Part shown: in pieces, positions 8,562-16,489 of the stretch
How the letters are laid out: every line of letters starts with the position of its first letter
How positions within the stretch are numbered: the stretch's first letter is position 1
From: Synergistes jonesii
GTDB taxonomy: Bacteria > Synergistota > Synergistia > Synergistales > Synergistaceae
Assembly (NCBI RefSeq): GCF_000712295.1
Contig: NZ_JMKI01000004.1
Span: forward strand, 1-64,000
Reading direction: 5' to 3'
Length of the DNA: 64,000 nt
Notes under the pieces: model-generated
Told to the model about the DNA's origin: nothing
The model's input: only the letters and a program-made list of their open reading frames with translations
The model's database searches: none
Translations under genes and position numbers: made by a program

Positions 8562-9569
8562 TTAAGCTACCGCCGCTTCGTTGTTCTTGATGGTGTCCAC
8601 CTGGCGGATGGGCACGCCCCAGAACGAAGTGACCGGCTTGCCGCCCACCTCGTCCACCTTCAGCGCCAGCGTCGAGCGGTTCGCCGCCTGTAAATTCAGC
8701 GCCGTCATCACCGTGCGGTTGCAATAGATGACCCGCCTGCCCATATCGGCCTTCGGGAACTTGCCGAACGCCGTAATAAGCAGGTTGATGAGATCCGCGC
8801 CGGCGTAGCCCGACGAGCCGGAGCCCGCGAGATCCGATACGTCGATATTGGCGATGCGCACGCCGTAGCGCCAGTCGCGCACGCAGAAGCCCATATCCCA
8901 CTTATAATGCGTCACATACGCCTCATACTTCTTGTTGCTCGCGTCGCGCACCGTCTGCTGCCCGCGGAAGTCGACGGAAATCCCCGCCTTGCTCCCGCGC
9001 GGATAAAGGCCGTGCATCGTCTGCGTCCCCCAGTTGAGGATATAGATAGACGTGTTGTCCGTCCCCGAGCCGCCGCCGTCTACGACGTTGAAGCCGATCT
9101 TCTTCTCGTCCGTCGAAAGCGTGCAGTAGCGCGCCGCAAGCCCGGTGAACTTCGCCGTATCCTTCTTCTCGTTGCCGTAGATCAGCGTATCCGCCATCTC
9201 GATATTCATACGCTCCAAGAACGAAGAACTCTCCGAAAGCAGAAAGGCCGCCTTGTCGGGCGCCATATCTGCAAGAGCCTTGTCAATCTCGCTGTAAGTT
9301 TCAAGCATGCCGCAGGAGTCCTGAATCTGCTCCGTCTCGCTCTTCGACGACGGCACGCCTTCGTAGAGCTTGCGCCATGTCGCCTCCGGCAGCCCCGTCC
9401 TCACAGTGGTCTTGTGCGTGTGGCCGCTGTTGCACTGCTCGAAGACCATATCGTCAAGAATCGCGTTCTGCTCCGACAGCATCTCCACGATCTTCGCGAT
9501 CTTCCCGTTCCCGTCGGTGCGACGGGCCACATCCATAAGCGTCGGGTTGTTTCCGCCTAAAATAGCCAT
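8562..9569 (-). CDS. Major capsid protein (BPP-1/Bbp17-like)
   Basis: A 335-residue protein with the expected length and pattern of the major capsid protein of this podovirus group: NNPTLMDVARRTDGNG at the start, QNAILDDMVFEQCN, a LPEATWRKLYEG segment, and a C-terminal KVDEVGGKPVTSFWGVPIRQVD strand region. The fold is presumably HK97-like. It follows the scaffold gene and precedes the cement gene. A strong AGGAGG lies before the ATG, consistent with high expression. Confidence 0.88.
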   Translation of the reverse strand: MAILGGNNPTLMDVARRTDGNGKIAKIVEMLSEQNAILDDMVFEQCNSGHTHKTTVRTGLPEATWRKLYEGVPSSKSETEQIQDSCGMLETYSEIDKALADMAPDKAAFLLSESSSFLERMNIEMADTLIYGNEKKDTAKFTGLAARYCTLSTDEKKIGFNVVDGGGSGTDNTSIYILNWGTQTMHGLYPRGSKAGISVDFRGQQTVRDASNKKYEAYVTHYKWDMGFCVRDWRYGVRIANIDVSDLAGSGSSGYAGADLINLLITAFGKFPKADMGRRVIYCNRTVMTALNLQAANRSTLALKVDEVGGKPVTSFWGVPIRQVDTIKNNEAAVA

Positions 9570-9582
9570 TTACCGTTCCTCC

Positions 9583-10332
9583 TTAAGACAACTTCCCATA
9601 TATGAGCTCCGCGGCTTCCTTCACCGGATCGCCGCCGCTTCCTCCGCGTCCGCCGGGTATGAACCTGTCGTCGGAGAGGTCCTTCGCCATCTTCACCATC
9701 GCCTTGACGAAAGGCGGGTAATTTCCGAGGTTGGACCTGTCCAAATACGCCACGAACTCCGGCCCCGCGTACTTCGCCAGCACGCGGGAGACTGTCGCCA
9801 GGTTCTCCTTCAGCTCAGCTCCGCCGATCTCCGGGTCCTCGCGGATCTCCTTTTCCCACGCCGCGAGCTGCACGCGGTCCGCCTCGAGCTGCGCCTCGCG
9901 CGCCGCCGAGAGGCGCTTGATGTAAAGGTCGGCCACAGCCTGCGCCTGCTCGTTCGTCGCCTTGAGCCCCCGCATGATGGGTGTCAGCTCCGCAAGCCCC
10001 TCTTCGTCCAACGTCCAGCCCTCCGGCATCGTGAGCTCGTACTTCTCAGGGGCCCCCGGCTCCGACGGCGCTTCCTGTTTGCCGCCAGGCGAACATTTAG
10101 AACTTCCTTGGGACGCGCCTAGTGCCGCGTGCGTTTCGCGGCCGCCGCCCTCCTCTGCCGCCGCAGGCGGATCCGTCTCTATATCCTTCGTGAGCAGAGA
10201 GCGCTCGAAAGTTTCCTTCTCTTTCCCTTCGCCGGCCTGCCGCCCCTGTGCCGGCTGCTGTTCCGGTTCGCCGCCCGGAGTGTTTTCCAGCGAACCTTCC
10301 GCCGCCTTAGCCGCCGCTGTTTCGTCTGCCAT
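9583..10332 (-). CDS. Scaffolding/capsid assembly protein
   Basis: A 249-residue acidic protein. Its first 95 residues are low-complexity (Pro, Gly, Glu and Ala rich). The folded part begins near KYELTMPEGWTLDEEGLAEL and continues with a long helical region (EQAQAVADLYIKRL, WEKEIREDPEIGG, NYPPFVKAMVKMAK), the usual layout of phage scaffolds. It immediately precedes the major capsid gene. Within the disordered part, the segment encoded at 10087-10141 matches a dispersed 55-nt element also found outside coding DNA, so this stretch looks like an inserted repeat kept in frame. Confidence 0.8.
   Translation of the reverse strand: MADETAAAKAAEGSLENTPGGEPEQQPAQGRQAGEGKEKETFERSLLTKDIETDPPAAAEEGGGRETHAALGASQGSSKCSPGGKQEAPSEPGAPEKYELTMPEGWTLDEEGLAELTPIMRGLKATNEQAQAVADLYIKRLSAAREAQLEADRVQLAAWEKEIREDPEIGGAELKENLATVSRVLAKYAGPEFVAYLDRSNLGNYPPFVKAMVKMAKDLSDDRFIPGGRGGSGGDPVKEAAELIYGKLS
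10087..10141. repeat. Dispersed 55-nt hairpin element, copy 1 (inside scaffold gene)
   Basis: Aligns without gaps to 17002-17056. The last 26 nt (CGCCTAGTGCCGCG and following TGCGTTTCGCGG) are identical between the copies. It contains a small stem GCCGC/GCGGC around a GTGCGTTTC loop. Here it is in frame with the scaffold gene and encodes RETHAALGA on the minus strand. Confidence 0.65.
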
Positions 10333-10369
10333 CTTTATCTCTCCTTATCCCTCCTGCGTGAATATGTTC

Positions 10370-10648
10370 TCATCTTCGGTGCAGGAGCCCCAAAGATTTA
10401 TCTCTATAGCGCGATAGCCCTTGTCCTTCTTCCTGTTGAAAAAAGCCTCGGCGCGCGGCGGCCTCTCCGGCTTCACGCGCGCGGACTATGGCCCTCTGCC
10501 TGGCGCTCCAAGGGTCTTCCTTTTCCTCCTTGGACATCTTTTCCTCTGGAGGAAGGCACGTCACCGCATAGAGCTTAAGCTCATCGCCCTTAGCCGTAAC
10601 GCTCGGGAAGATCATCTCGGCCGCATTTTCCTCACCCCGTTCCGCCAT
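10370..10648 (-). CDS. Hypothetical phage protein, 92 aa
   Basis: A 92-residue charged protein of unknown function between the Bbp19-like and scaffold genes. GAGGAGG lies before the ATG, and its start overlaps the stop of the preceding gene. The centre (EEKMSKEEKEDPWSARQRAI) is strongly helical and charged. Position suggests a minor virion or assembly factor. Confidence 0.6.
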   Translation of the reverse strand: MAERGEENAAEMIFPSVTAKGDELKLYAVTCLPPEEKMSKEEKEDPWSARQRAIVRAREAGEAAARRGFFQQEEGQGLSRYRDKSLGLLHRR

Positions 10649-10958
10649 AAGAAACCTCCTCTTCTTCCGACTTATTATCGGCTTCTTCGCGAAGCTCGAT
10701 CTCCTTATTCCAGCGCCCGAACTCCTTCATACAGCCCAGCGGCTCCGCGCCGGCGCTGAAGGCCATTTCGAAAACGCGCTGCCCGACGTTGCGCTCGCCC
10801 TCGCGGTAATACGTGTCCTCTACAGTGGGGGAGTCGCGCGCCGAACTTTTGAGAAAGCCCGTCTCCTCGATCAGCAGCCCGACGAAAATCCGCCCCTCCG
10901 GGATTCCCAGAAGGGCGGACATCAGGCGCCTCTCGGCGTTACGCCTCTGTTCGGTCAT
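10632..10958 (-). CDS. Bbp19-like small phage protein
   Basis: A 108-residue protein with the small conserved Bbp19-type domain: ALLGIPEGRIFVGLLIEETGF, then a YYREGERNVGQRVFEMAF segment, followed by an acidic tail. Such proteins sit beside the scaffold gene in BPP-1-type phages; their role is not established. AGGTG lies before the ATG. Confidence 0.65.
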   Translation of the reverse strand: MTEQRRNAERRLMSALLGIPEGRIFVGLLIEETGFLKSSARDSPTVEDTYYREGERNVGQRVFEMAFSAGAEPLGCMKEFGRWNKEIELREEADNKSEEEEVSYGGTG

Positions 10959-11012
10959 ATTTACACCTCAATTCTTTTTTTGTTAAACTACCCCCATAGG
11001 AGGTGATTTGAA

Positions 11013-11201
11013 ATGCCTGAATCCACCAACGGCGATTCCCTTAAAGTAACGGCGTCATTGGTAACGTCTATTGTTGAGCATGGCGGCCCCATAGACGCAT
11101 CAAAGATAGCCGAACTCTTTGAGACTATTTTCCTGACCGTCGAAAAATGCCGCATTATGAATGTTTGCGAAATCCGCAATCGCTTCAACAAGAGCGGCTA
11201 A
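11013..11201 (+). CDS. Small plus-strand ORF within the minus-strand head block, 62 aa
   Basis: A 62-residue ORF with an excellent AGGAGGTG site eight bases before its ATG, reading against all its neighbours. The AT-rich sequence just upstream (TTTTTTTGTTAAACTA) could carry its own promoter. The protein (SLKVTASLVTSIVEHGGPIDAS, then KIAELFETIFLTVEKC) looks helical and matches no family I recognise. An isolated reverse gene with its own start signals resembles a moron. Its stop overlaps that of the 46-aa ORF on the other strand. Confidence 0.55.
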   Translation: MPESTNGDSLKVTASLVTSIVEHGGPIDASKIAELFETIFLTVEKCRIMNVCEIRNRFNKSG

Positions 11202-11338
11202 CTATTCAATACGTCCAGCACCGCCGGCAGAGCCGCGCTCTCCGCCGGCGTGCATTCTCCACGCAGGCAGCGCGCTACGTACTCCTTGACCTCTTCTTTT
11301 ATTTCCGCCGCCTCTTCTTGTGTAAGCCATATCCTCAC
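11198..11338 (-). CDS. Small hypothetical phage protein, 46 aa
   Basis: A 46-codon ORF starting GTG at 11338 just after the portal stop, with GAGGGGTG upstream. It reads RIWLTQEEAAEIKEEVKEYV, then a Cys-containing linker and ALPAVLDVLN. It is an amphipathic helical protein with no recognised family. It is co-directional with the late genes and fills the gap between the portal and Bbp19-like genes. Confidence 0.5.
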   Translation of the reverse strand: MRIWLTQEEAAEIKEEVKEYVARCLRGECTPAESAALPAVLDVLNS

Positions 11339-11352
11339 GCTTCACACCCCTC

Positions 11353-13026
11353 TCAAAGCCCGTTCGTAAACATATCGTTTACGGCGGAAAGCGCCGAGCC
11401 TTCCCTCACGTCGGTGTTGGCCAGCGCCTCAGCGCCCTGCGCCGCCTGCGCGCCCGACTGTATGGCCGCCTGCATCTGCGCGATCTGCTCCTGCTTCTGC
11501 GCCGCCTGGGCGCGCGCGGCGCGTATCTCTTCCACTGCGGCCGGCTCGCGCAGTATCTTTGCCGGCGCTCCCGACAGCCTGCAGTACTCTCGGATCGCGC
11601 CGTCCACATCCAGCGCGTCCGCCGCTTCCGGGAACGACGCGGCGATAGACCCGATAAATGAGACGCTCTGCTCGATCGGCTTCATGCCCTGCATCTTCTG
11701 CGCCTGCGCCAAAATCGATACGAACTCGATATTTATATCCGACGCGCCGCGCAGCGCCTCCGGAGGCTCCGGGATATAACCCGCCTCGTCCATTATGACG
11801 TATATGCGCTCTATCGCCGGAGAAAGCAGCTCCCTTTCCAGCCGTCCGAGCACCGGCCCCAGCACCAGCATCTTCTCCTCGTGCCGCTCGATTATCTCCC
11901 TAGCCGTCATCTGCGGCCTGTCCGCCTGCTGCAGCATAAGGAACAGATCTGCGTACATCGTGCTGCGTATCGATTCCGTCGTCTCCTGGATGATCTGCTG
12001 CAGCCCCGGCAGATTGAGCTGGACGTTGTACAGCGGCAGCACCTGTTGCACCTGCCCGTCGGGGACGAAAGTCACGCCGTTGGGCGCGGAGCGCACCCCC
12101 GAACGCCGCAGCCCTTCCGGGGCCACCAGCGGAGGAGCCACCTGCTTGCGGATCGCAACGGCCCTGTCGCGTATCTGTATCCGCAGCTCCTTGGCGTCCG
12201 GCAGCGCCTCCGCGCCGGGGCCGTATCCGTATATATCGTTGTCGATACAGTGCCACCTCGGAGTCATCGCGGGGAAGTCCGAATAGCCGCGGACGGCCAA
12301 AAGCCTCTCCTCCATGCCGCCGCTCTCCCAGTAGACGGAGCGGAACGGCTTGCGCGTGACATGCTCGTAATCCGGCTCGATCGCCTGATGCACGAGAAAA
12401 CGCGTGAACGGGCTCGATTTCGCCGCCGACCGCACCCCGTCCGAGGCGTTCTCTTCGCCGAATATGGAGACGATCTGCTTCGCGGTGAGGTCGAAATCCC
12501 TATAGACGCAGTCCACGTCGTAGCCGTTAGAGGCCCCCAGCCAATAGCGGCCGCAGGTGAGCGTCCCGCAGCGGATGAAATTCTCATAATCCGGCTCGAT
12601 GAACATTACCCCCGTGCCGAAGGTGACGAGTTCCTCATAGACGTTATGCAGCGCGTGATAGAAGTTGCTGCCCTGCATCACGCGCATCATGCGGTCATGT
12701 ACGTCGTCCAGCCAGTTCCGCACCTCCCAGTCGTCCGACAGGGCATGATCGTGCGTCGAGAGCTTGAACCACTGTCTGGAGGGCGAAGTGAGCCCGGACT
12801 GCATCCCCGCCACCAGCGTCGAACGGGCCTTCATCGGCGCGGAGGAAAGCACCTTGCCCATGTCGGGAAGGACGTCCTTTTCGCCGTCGAAACGCCCGCG
12901 GAACGGATGAATGTAGCTTCGCAGCTCCCGCCAGAGCGGGTCGATGTAAGAGGCTGCGCTGCGCAGCTCCGCGCGCCGCAGTTCAAGCCCGCGCTTAAGC
13001 TCCGCTGCGTTTACCGTTCTTTCCAT
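11353..13026 (-). CDS. Portal / head-to-tail connector protein (podovirus type)
   Basis: A 557-residue protein of the T7 gp8 connector type: YIDPLWRELRSYIHPFRGRF near the start, ARSTLVAGMQSGLTSPSRQWF (about 68-88), WLDDVHDRMMRVM and ELVTFGTGVMFIEPD, all typical. Twelve copies would form the ring at one vertex through which DNA is packaged and ejected. The C-terminal ~100 residues are Gln/Ala-rich helices (the barrel region). It lies in the canonical order after the terminase. Confidence 0.92.
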   Translation of the reverse strand: MERTVNAAELKRGLELRRAELRSAASYIDPLWRELRSYIHPFRGRFDGEKDVLPDMGKVLSSAPMKARSTLVAGMQSGLTSPSRQWFKLSTHDHALSDDWEVRNWLDDVHDRMMRVMQGSNFYHALHNVYEELVTFGTGVMFIEPDYENFIRCGTLTCGRYWLGASNGYDVDCVYRDFDLTAKQIVSIFGEENASDGVRSAAKSSPFTRFLVHQAIEPDYEHVTRKPFRSVYWESGGMEERLLAVRGYSDFPAMTPRWHCIDNDIYGYGPGAEALPDAKELRIQIRDRAVAIRKQVAPPLVAPEGLRRSGVRSAPNGVTFVPDGQVQQVLPLYNVQLNLPGLQQIIQETTESIRSTMYADLFLMLQQADRPQMTAREIIERHEEKMLVLGPVLGRLERELLSPAIERIYVIMDEAGYIPEPPEALRGASDINIEFVSILAQAQKMQGMKPIEQSVSFIGSIAASFPEAADALDVDGAIREYCRLSGAPAKILREPAAVEEIRAARAQAAQKQEQIAQMQAAIQSGAQAAQGAEALANTDVREGSALSAVNDMFTNGL

Positions 13027-13037
13027 TCTCCATCACC

Positions 13038-13259
13038 CTATTCTCCGAACAGTTTCTTTCCGGACGTAGTATCCGAGATGCCGCCGGCGCCGCCCTCGTT
13101 GCGCACCGTGGAGGCGGCCCCTCTGCGCTTCCTCTGGCTCGCCCTCACCCGCGAGAGGTTCAAGAGCGAATCCTCCGGCGAGCCGGACGACACGCTCGTA
13201 GCCCCGGGAACGGCCTTCGGAACGGGCGTCGGCTCATAATTGCTTCCGTTTGAACACAT
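13038..13259 (-). CDS. Small phage head-module protein, 73 aa
   Basis: A 73-residue basic, Ser/Gly-rich protein between terminase and portal, with AAGGGGG before the ATG. The core RVRASQRKRRGAASTVRNEGG and the ending TTSGKKLFGE resemble small proteins often seen at this place in podoviruses, where loop-rich 70-100 aa products end in a KxLLG-like tail. The function is not known. Confidence 0.6.
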   Translation of the reverse strand: MCSNGSNYEPTPVPKAVPGATSVSSGSPEDSLLNLSRVRASQRKRRGAASTVRNEGGAGGISDTTSGKKLFGE

Positions 13260-13274
13260 GGCGTTACCCCCTTT

Positions 13275-13421
13275 CTATGTATAAATGTCGTAATCTTCAT
13301 CCGCCTGCTTCATATCCAGCGCGTCGCTCTCCATCCTTATGAGCTCTTCATCTGTCGGCAGCCGGAACCTTTTGATCCAACCCCTATGAAGCCCTATCGG
13401 CTCGCTCTCTTCCTTATCCAC
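13275..13421 (-). CDS. Small ORF, 48 aa, sharing its C-terminus with the terminase
   Basis: A 48-residue ORF starting GTG at 13421, chosen because GGAGGAG then lies eight bases upstream. It reads EESEPIGLHRGWIKRFRL and ends QADEDYDIYT. The last eight residues before its terminal residue (ADEDYDIY) are the same as the end of the large terminase encoded directly upstream, indicating either a local duplication or a shared short binding motif. Function is unknown. Confidence 0.5.
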   Translation of the reverse strand: MDKEESEPIGLHRGWIKRFRLPTDEELIRMESDALDMKQADEDYDIYT

Positions 13422-13468
13422 CTTGCTCACCTCCTCCGCTCTTCCCCCTTCTGCGTCTGCCGATGCCC

Positions 13469-14875
13469 CTATCTGTATATATCGTAATCTTCGTCGGCCG
13501 TCGCCGCGCCGTCGTCCGGCGCATAGCCCCCGAAGCCGTATTTCGCCTGCACATCCGCGGCGAAAGTGAGCGCCAGCGCATCCGCCAGGTCGGGGGAAGC
13601 CAGCCCGCGCTTCTTCATATCCGCCTTGCGCTCAAGCTGAATAAGATTCTTCCCCGTCGTATACTGATACTCCGGCCCTACGAGGTCGTCGCGCAGGTCG
13701 GGATCGTCGGGGACGGCCCCGCCCGAGAGGAACCACTCGCGCATCTTGTACCAGACTTCCGTGCGCCTGTTCGCACAGTTGGCAAGCAGCGACTTCTCGC
13801 CGGCGTAAAAAGCGATGGGGGAGCGGTGCATCAGCCGCAGGCTCGACATCACCGCTTCCCCCACGCCGGTCGCGTCCACGATCAGCGCGTCCGCCTTGTG
13901 TTCGTCGTAGAGCCTCGCCGCGTGCCCCGCCAGCTGCTCCGGCGTATTGCCGCGCGTCTGATACAATATGTTCGAATACAATCCCTGCCGCAGTACGATC
14001 ACGCTCCGGTCGCCGCCGAACATCGCCACGTCCACGCCAAGTATCTTCGGCGCGAAGTCGAACATCTCGCCGCGCAGATGTTTCCCCATCGCCGCCTCCA
14101 CCACGTCCCCCGGCATGAACTGAGTGACCGAAGCGTTCGGGAACTCGCCCAAGACGCGCACGCGGTACATGTCCGAGTCCTCGCCGTACTCGTCGGCTAT
14201 CTCCGATGCGTAAGCGGGGGAGACGCGCGGCGAATCCAGACAGGAGAACTGAAAACGCGTCCAGAGATCGCGGTTCCTGTGATGGCTGTTGTAAAAATAT
14301 CCCGAGAGCCTTGTAGGGTTCGCCGCCATGAGGATACGCGCCCCTTCTGTGGAAAGCGCGCCGCGGGCCACCTCGAAGACAGTCTCGGGAATGCCGGAGG
14401 CTTCGTCGATCAAGAAGATCATATGGTCTGCGTGGAAGCCCTGCAGCGCTTCGGGGTTCTCCTTCCTGCCCGTGCGGGCGGCCACAAAGCCCGGGGTGCC
14501 GTCCATAGTCACCTTGTCGCCTTTTACGCGGATCGCCGACTTCCACGGTTCCAGCATCCTACTGCGCCACTTCTCGATTTCGGGGAAGAGTATATCCTCC
14601 AGCTGATGGGCCGTAGGAGCGGTCGCAGGAACCTTGACGTCCCAAAAACAGACGAGCGCCCACAACGCGATCCAAGCGAACATCGTCGACTTGCCCGTGC
14701 CGTGCCCAGAACGAATGGAAACGTGCGCCCCCGGCCTGCTGAAAGCGACGAGCGCCGATTCCTGCTGCTTTGTAGGTTCCACGTCGAGACACTCGACGAC
14801 GAAATCCAGAATACTGTCGCGCCAGCGCTCGACGTCGGATATAAGCTTTTCTTCCGGAGTCAGCTCATCGTTCAT
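13469..14875 (-). CDS. terL: Terminase large subunit (DNA packaging ATPase/nuclease)
   Basis: About 468 residues. The ATPase part has Walker A RSGHGTGKST, Walker B MIFLIDEASGI and the coupling motif ILMAANPTR. The RNase H-like nuclease has acidic residues in LGVDVAMFGGD, LIVDATGVG and SPDLADALAL. It packages phage DNA into the prohead. ATG at 14875 is preferred over GTG 14905 because a GGAGGG site is correctly spaced; the gene then overlaps the small subunit stop by 11 bases. Confidence 0.93.
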   Translation of the reverse strand: MNDELTPEEKLISDVERWRDSILDFVVECLDVEPTKQQESALVAFSRPGAHVSIRSGHGTGKSTMFAWIALWALVCFWDVKVPATAPTAHQLEDILFPEIEKWRSRMLEPWKSAIRVKGDKVTMDGTPGFVAARTGRKENPEALQGFHADHMIFLIDEASGIPETVFEVARGALSTEGARILMAANPTRLSGYFYNSHHRNRDLWTRFQFSCLDSPRVSPAYASEIADEYGEDSDMYRVRVLGEFPNASVTQFMPGDVVEAAMGKHLRGEMFDFAPKILGVDVAMFGGDRSVIVLRQGLYSNILYQTRGNTPEQLAGHAARLYDEHKADALIVDATGVGEAVMSSLRLMHRSPIAFYAGEKSLLANCANRRTEVWYKMREWFLSGGAVPDDPDLRDDLVGPEYQYTTGKNLIQLERKADMKKRGLASPDLADALALTFAADVQAKYGFGGYAPDDGAATADEDYDIYR

Positions 14876-15521
14876 CCCGCTCACCCTCCGCGGCTTTCGA
14901 CCCACGTTTCTTTCGACGTTCTTCTATCGTCTGCGTGATACCAGCGGCGGAAACCTCGATATTCACCGTAGTATCCGGAGACTTGAGCCCCCTCATCTCA
15001 GCCAGCAGCTTGATGGCGCTCAACCTGTCTTCTAGGGCGATTTTCGGGGCCAATATTATAGTGTCTTTATTGCCTATGTTTTGTACTTCCATGGACTTTA
15101 TAGCGGTCGTCTTCTTTAAAGGCATGTCGCAAGTCGGATAAAAAATGACGCCGTCGAAGTCCAGATGAAGTTGTCCGTTGTCTTTCCTCGCCTGAGCGTC
15201 AAGCGCTTCCCGTCTGTTCGGGTCGCCGCTCCCATTTGAAATCTGGACGTAATCCGTAACGTCGGAATCTATAAACGCTATGAGCTTGTTCACAAGATAG
15301 CGGTCCAACGCAGCGCCCTTATAGTCTGCGTGGGCAAGCTGTTCAAGCTCTAATTCCCTGATTCTGGCTTTTATGTCAGGCTTTGTCAGGTTCTCGCTCG
15401 CCTGTTGTCTTGCACAGTTTTTCGAATACCCGGCGCGTATCGCCGCTTGTGTGGCGTTGCGCTTGGGGTCGTTGACATACTCTATGCAAAACCGCTCCTG
15501 CATCTCACTGAGCGCCATCAT
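14865..15521 (-). CDS. terS: Terminase small subunit
   Basis: 218 residues from the ATGATG at 15521, which has AGGAGG five bases upstream; the longer open frame has no such site. The N-terminus is the terminase_2-type helix-turn-helix: QERFCIEYVNDPKRNATQAA then IRAGYSKNCARQQASENL. It recognises phage DNA for packaging and hands it to the large subunit encoded next. The C-terminus is basic (RRKKRGSKAAEG). Confidence 0.88.
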   Translation of the reverse strand: MMALSEMQERFCIEYVNDPKRNATQAAIRAGYSKNCARQQASENLTKPDIKARIRELELEQLAHADYKGAALDRYLVNKLIAFIDSDVTDYVQISNGSGDPNRREALDAQARKDNGQLHLDFDGVIFYPTCDMPLKKTTAIKSMEVQNIGNKDTIILAPKIALEDRLSAIKLLAEMRGLKSPDTTVNIEVSAAGITQTIEERRKKRGSKAAEGERDER

Positions 15522-15614
15522 TACCGCCTCCTTCCTACTTTTCATAAAATACGCTATACATTTGCTACTGTTTGAGATACAATATAGAAACATAAAAACA
15601 AAGGGGGAATCGCA

Positions 15615-15929
15615 ATGGCCGGCAAGACAGCCATGCTGCACATAAGGATAGAACCGGACATAAAAGAAGAAGCCGATTACATCTTCGGGCAGATAGGCAT
15701 CACTACCTCCGACGCCGTTAAAATATTCCTGCGCAAAGCCATCTATTCATCCGGCTTCCCGTTTGAAGTGACCGCGCCGACGCCCAACGCGGAAACTATC
15801 GCGGCCATGGAAGAGGCCAAACGCATAGCGCACGATCCGAACGCGAAAACATACGCCGATTTCAGCGAAATACTCAAAGAAATCGACGAAGAAATAGCCG
15901 ACGAGGAAAAAGCCCCGTGTCTAAGCTGA
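15615..15929 (+). CDS. dinJ: Antitoxin, RelB/DinJ family (pair 1)
   Basis: A 104-residue protein with the RelB/DinJ ribbon-helix-helix N-terminus (AMLHIRIEPDIKEEADYIFG, then TTSDAVKIFLRKAI) and an acidic C-terminus that would cover the toxin. AGGGGG precedes the ATG; a TACAAT -10-like box is at 15578-15583. The stop overlaps the toxin start by 13 bases. It would repress its own promoter with the toxin. It reads opposite to the phage late genes, so it is an independent unit. Confidence 0.9.
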   Translation: MAGKTAMLHIRIEPDIKEEADYIFGQIGITTSDAVKIFLRKAIYSSGFPFEVTAPTPNAETIAAMEEAKRIAHDPNAKTYADFSEILKEIDEEIADEEKAPCLS

Positions 15930-16201
15930 CGGTTCGACAGACCAGCCAATTTAAGAAAGAACTCAAAAAGGCGAGAAAACAGGGCAAAGAGATGGCCGCA
16001 ATGGATAAAGCCGTCTCTTTGCTCCAAAACTGTGAGGCCCTGCCGCCTAAATTCAAAGACCACGCCCTCACGGGCGACTGGAAGGGCTATCGCGAGTGCC
16101 ACCTCTCGCCGGACTGGCTGTTGGTTTATATGATAGAAAACGACGTCCTCGTACTCACCCTCACCCGTACCGGCAGCCACGCCGAAATATTCGGCAAATA
16201 A
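15917..16201 (+). CDS. yafQ: mRNA interferase toxin, YafQ family (pair 1)
   Basis: A 94-residue toxin of the RelE superfamily. The YafQ catalytic set is present: His in FKDHAL, His in ECHL, Asp-Trp in PDWLL, and the C-terminal SHAEIF His/Phe. It cleaves mRNA on the ribosome when freed from its antitoxin. It is translationally coupled to the antitoxin and followed by a strong terminator. In a prophage it could serve stabilisation or exclusion. Confidence 0.9.
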   Translation: MSKLTVRQTSQFKKELKKARKQGKEMAAMDKAVSLLQNCEALPPKFKDHALTGDWKGYRECHLSPDWLLVYMIENDVLVLTLTRTGSHAEIFGK

Positions 16202-16224
16202 ATAGTAAAAAAGCCCGACAAAAA

Positions 16225-16260
16225 AGCCGCCCTCCCGATCGGGGAGGCGGCTCTTCGTTT
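16225..16260 (+). terminator. Intrinsic terminator of the toxin-antitoxin operon
   Basis: A long GC stem (AGCCGCC... GGCGGCT around CCCGATCGGG) followed by CTCTTCGTTTCTCTT on the plus strand. It closes the dinJ-yafQ unit and may also insulate it from the converging late-gene transcription. Confidence 0.8.
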
Positions 16261-16489
16261 CTCTTCTCTCTTCGTCTTCTGCCTACGGCAAATTCCATTG
16301 TAGAAAATTATAGCAGAAAAACATGTCAAAAAACTGACAACAATTTAGACACAATTTGACCTTTGAGAGCCTGACCAATGCGCCGTAAAACACACTACGG
16401 AGGATAGAAAGAGGCGGCTCAAACGGCGGCGGGAAACTCTGACCAATGTGGATAACTTGAGAAAAAATTCTCAACAACGGAGGCGAAGT

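Noticed and set aside
1075-9569. Possible diversity-generating retroelement, since the head genes resemble BPP-1
   Set aside because: No reverse transcriptase, template repeat or accessory gene is visible in the window, and no near-repeat with adenine-biased differences was found in the spike genes. It could lie left of position 1.
13469-14905. Terminase start at GTG 14905
   Set aside because: The upstream sequence has no convincing ribosome-binding site, whereas ATG 14875 has GGAGGG at a good distance.
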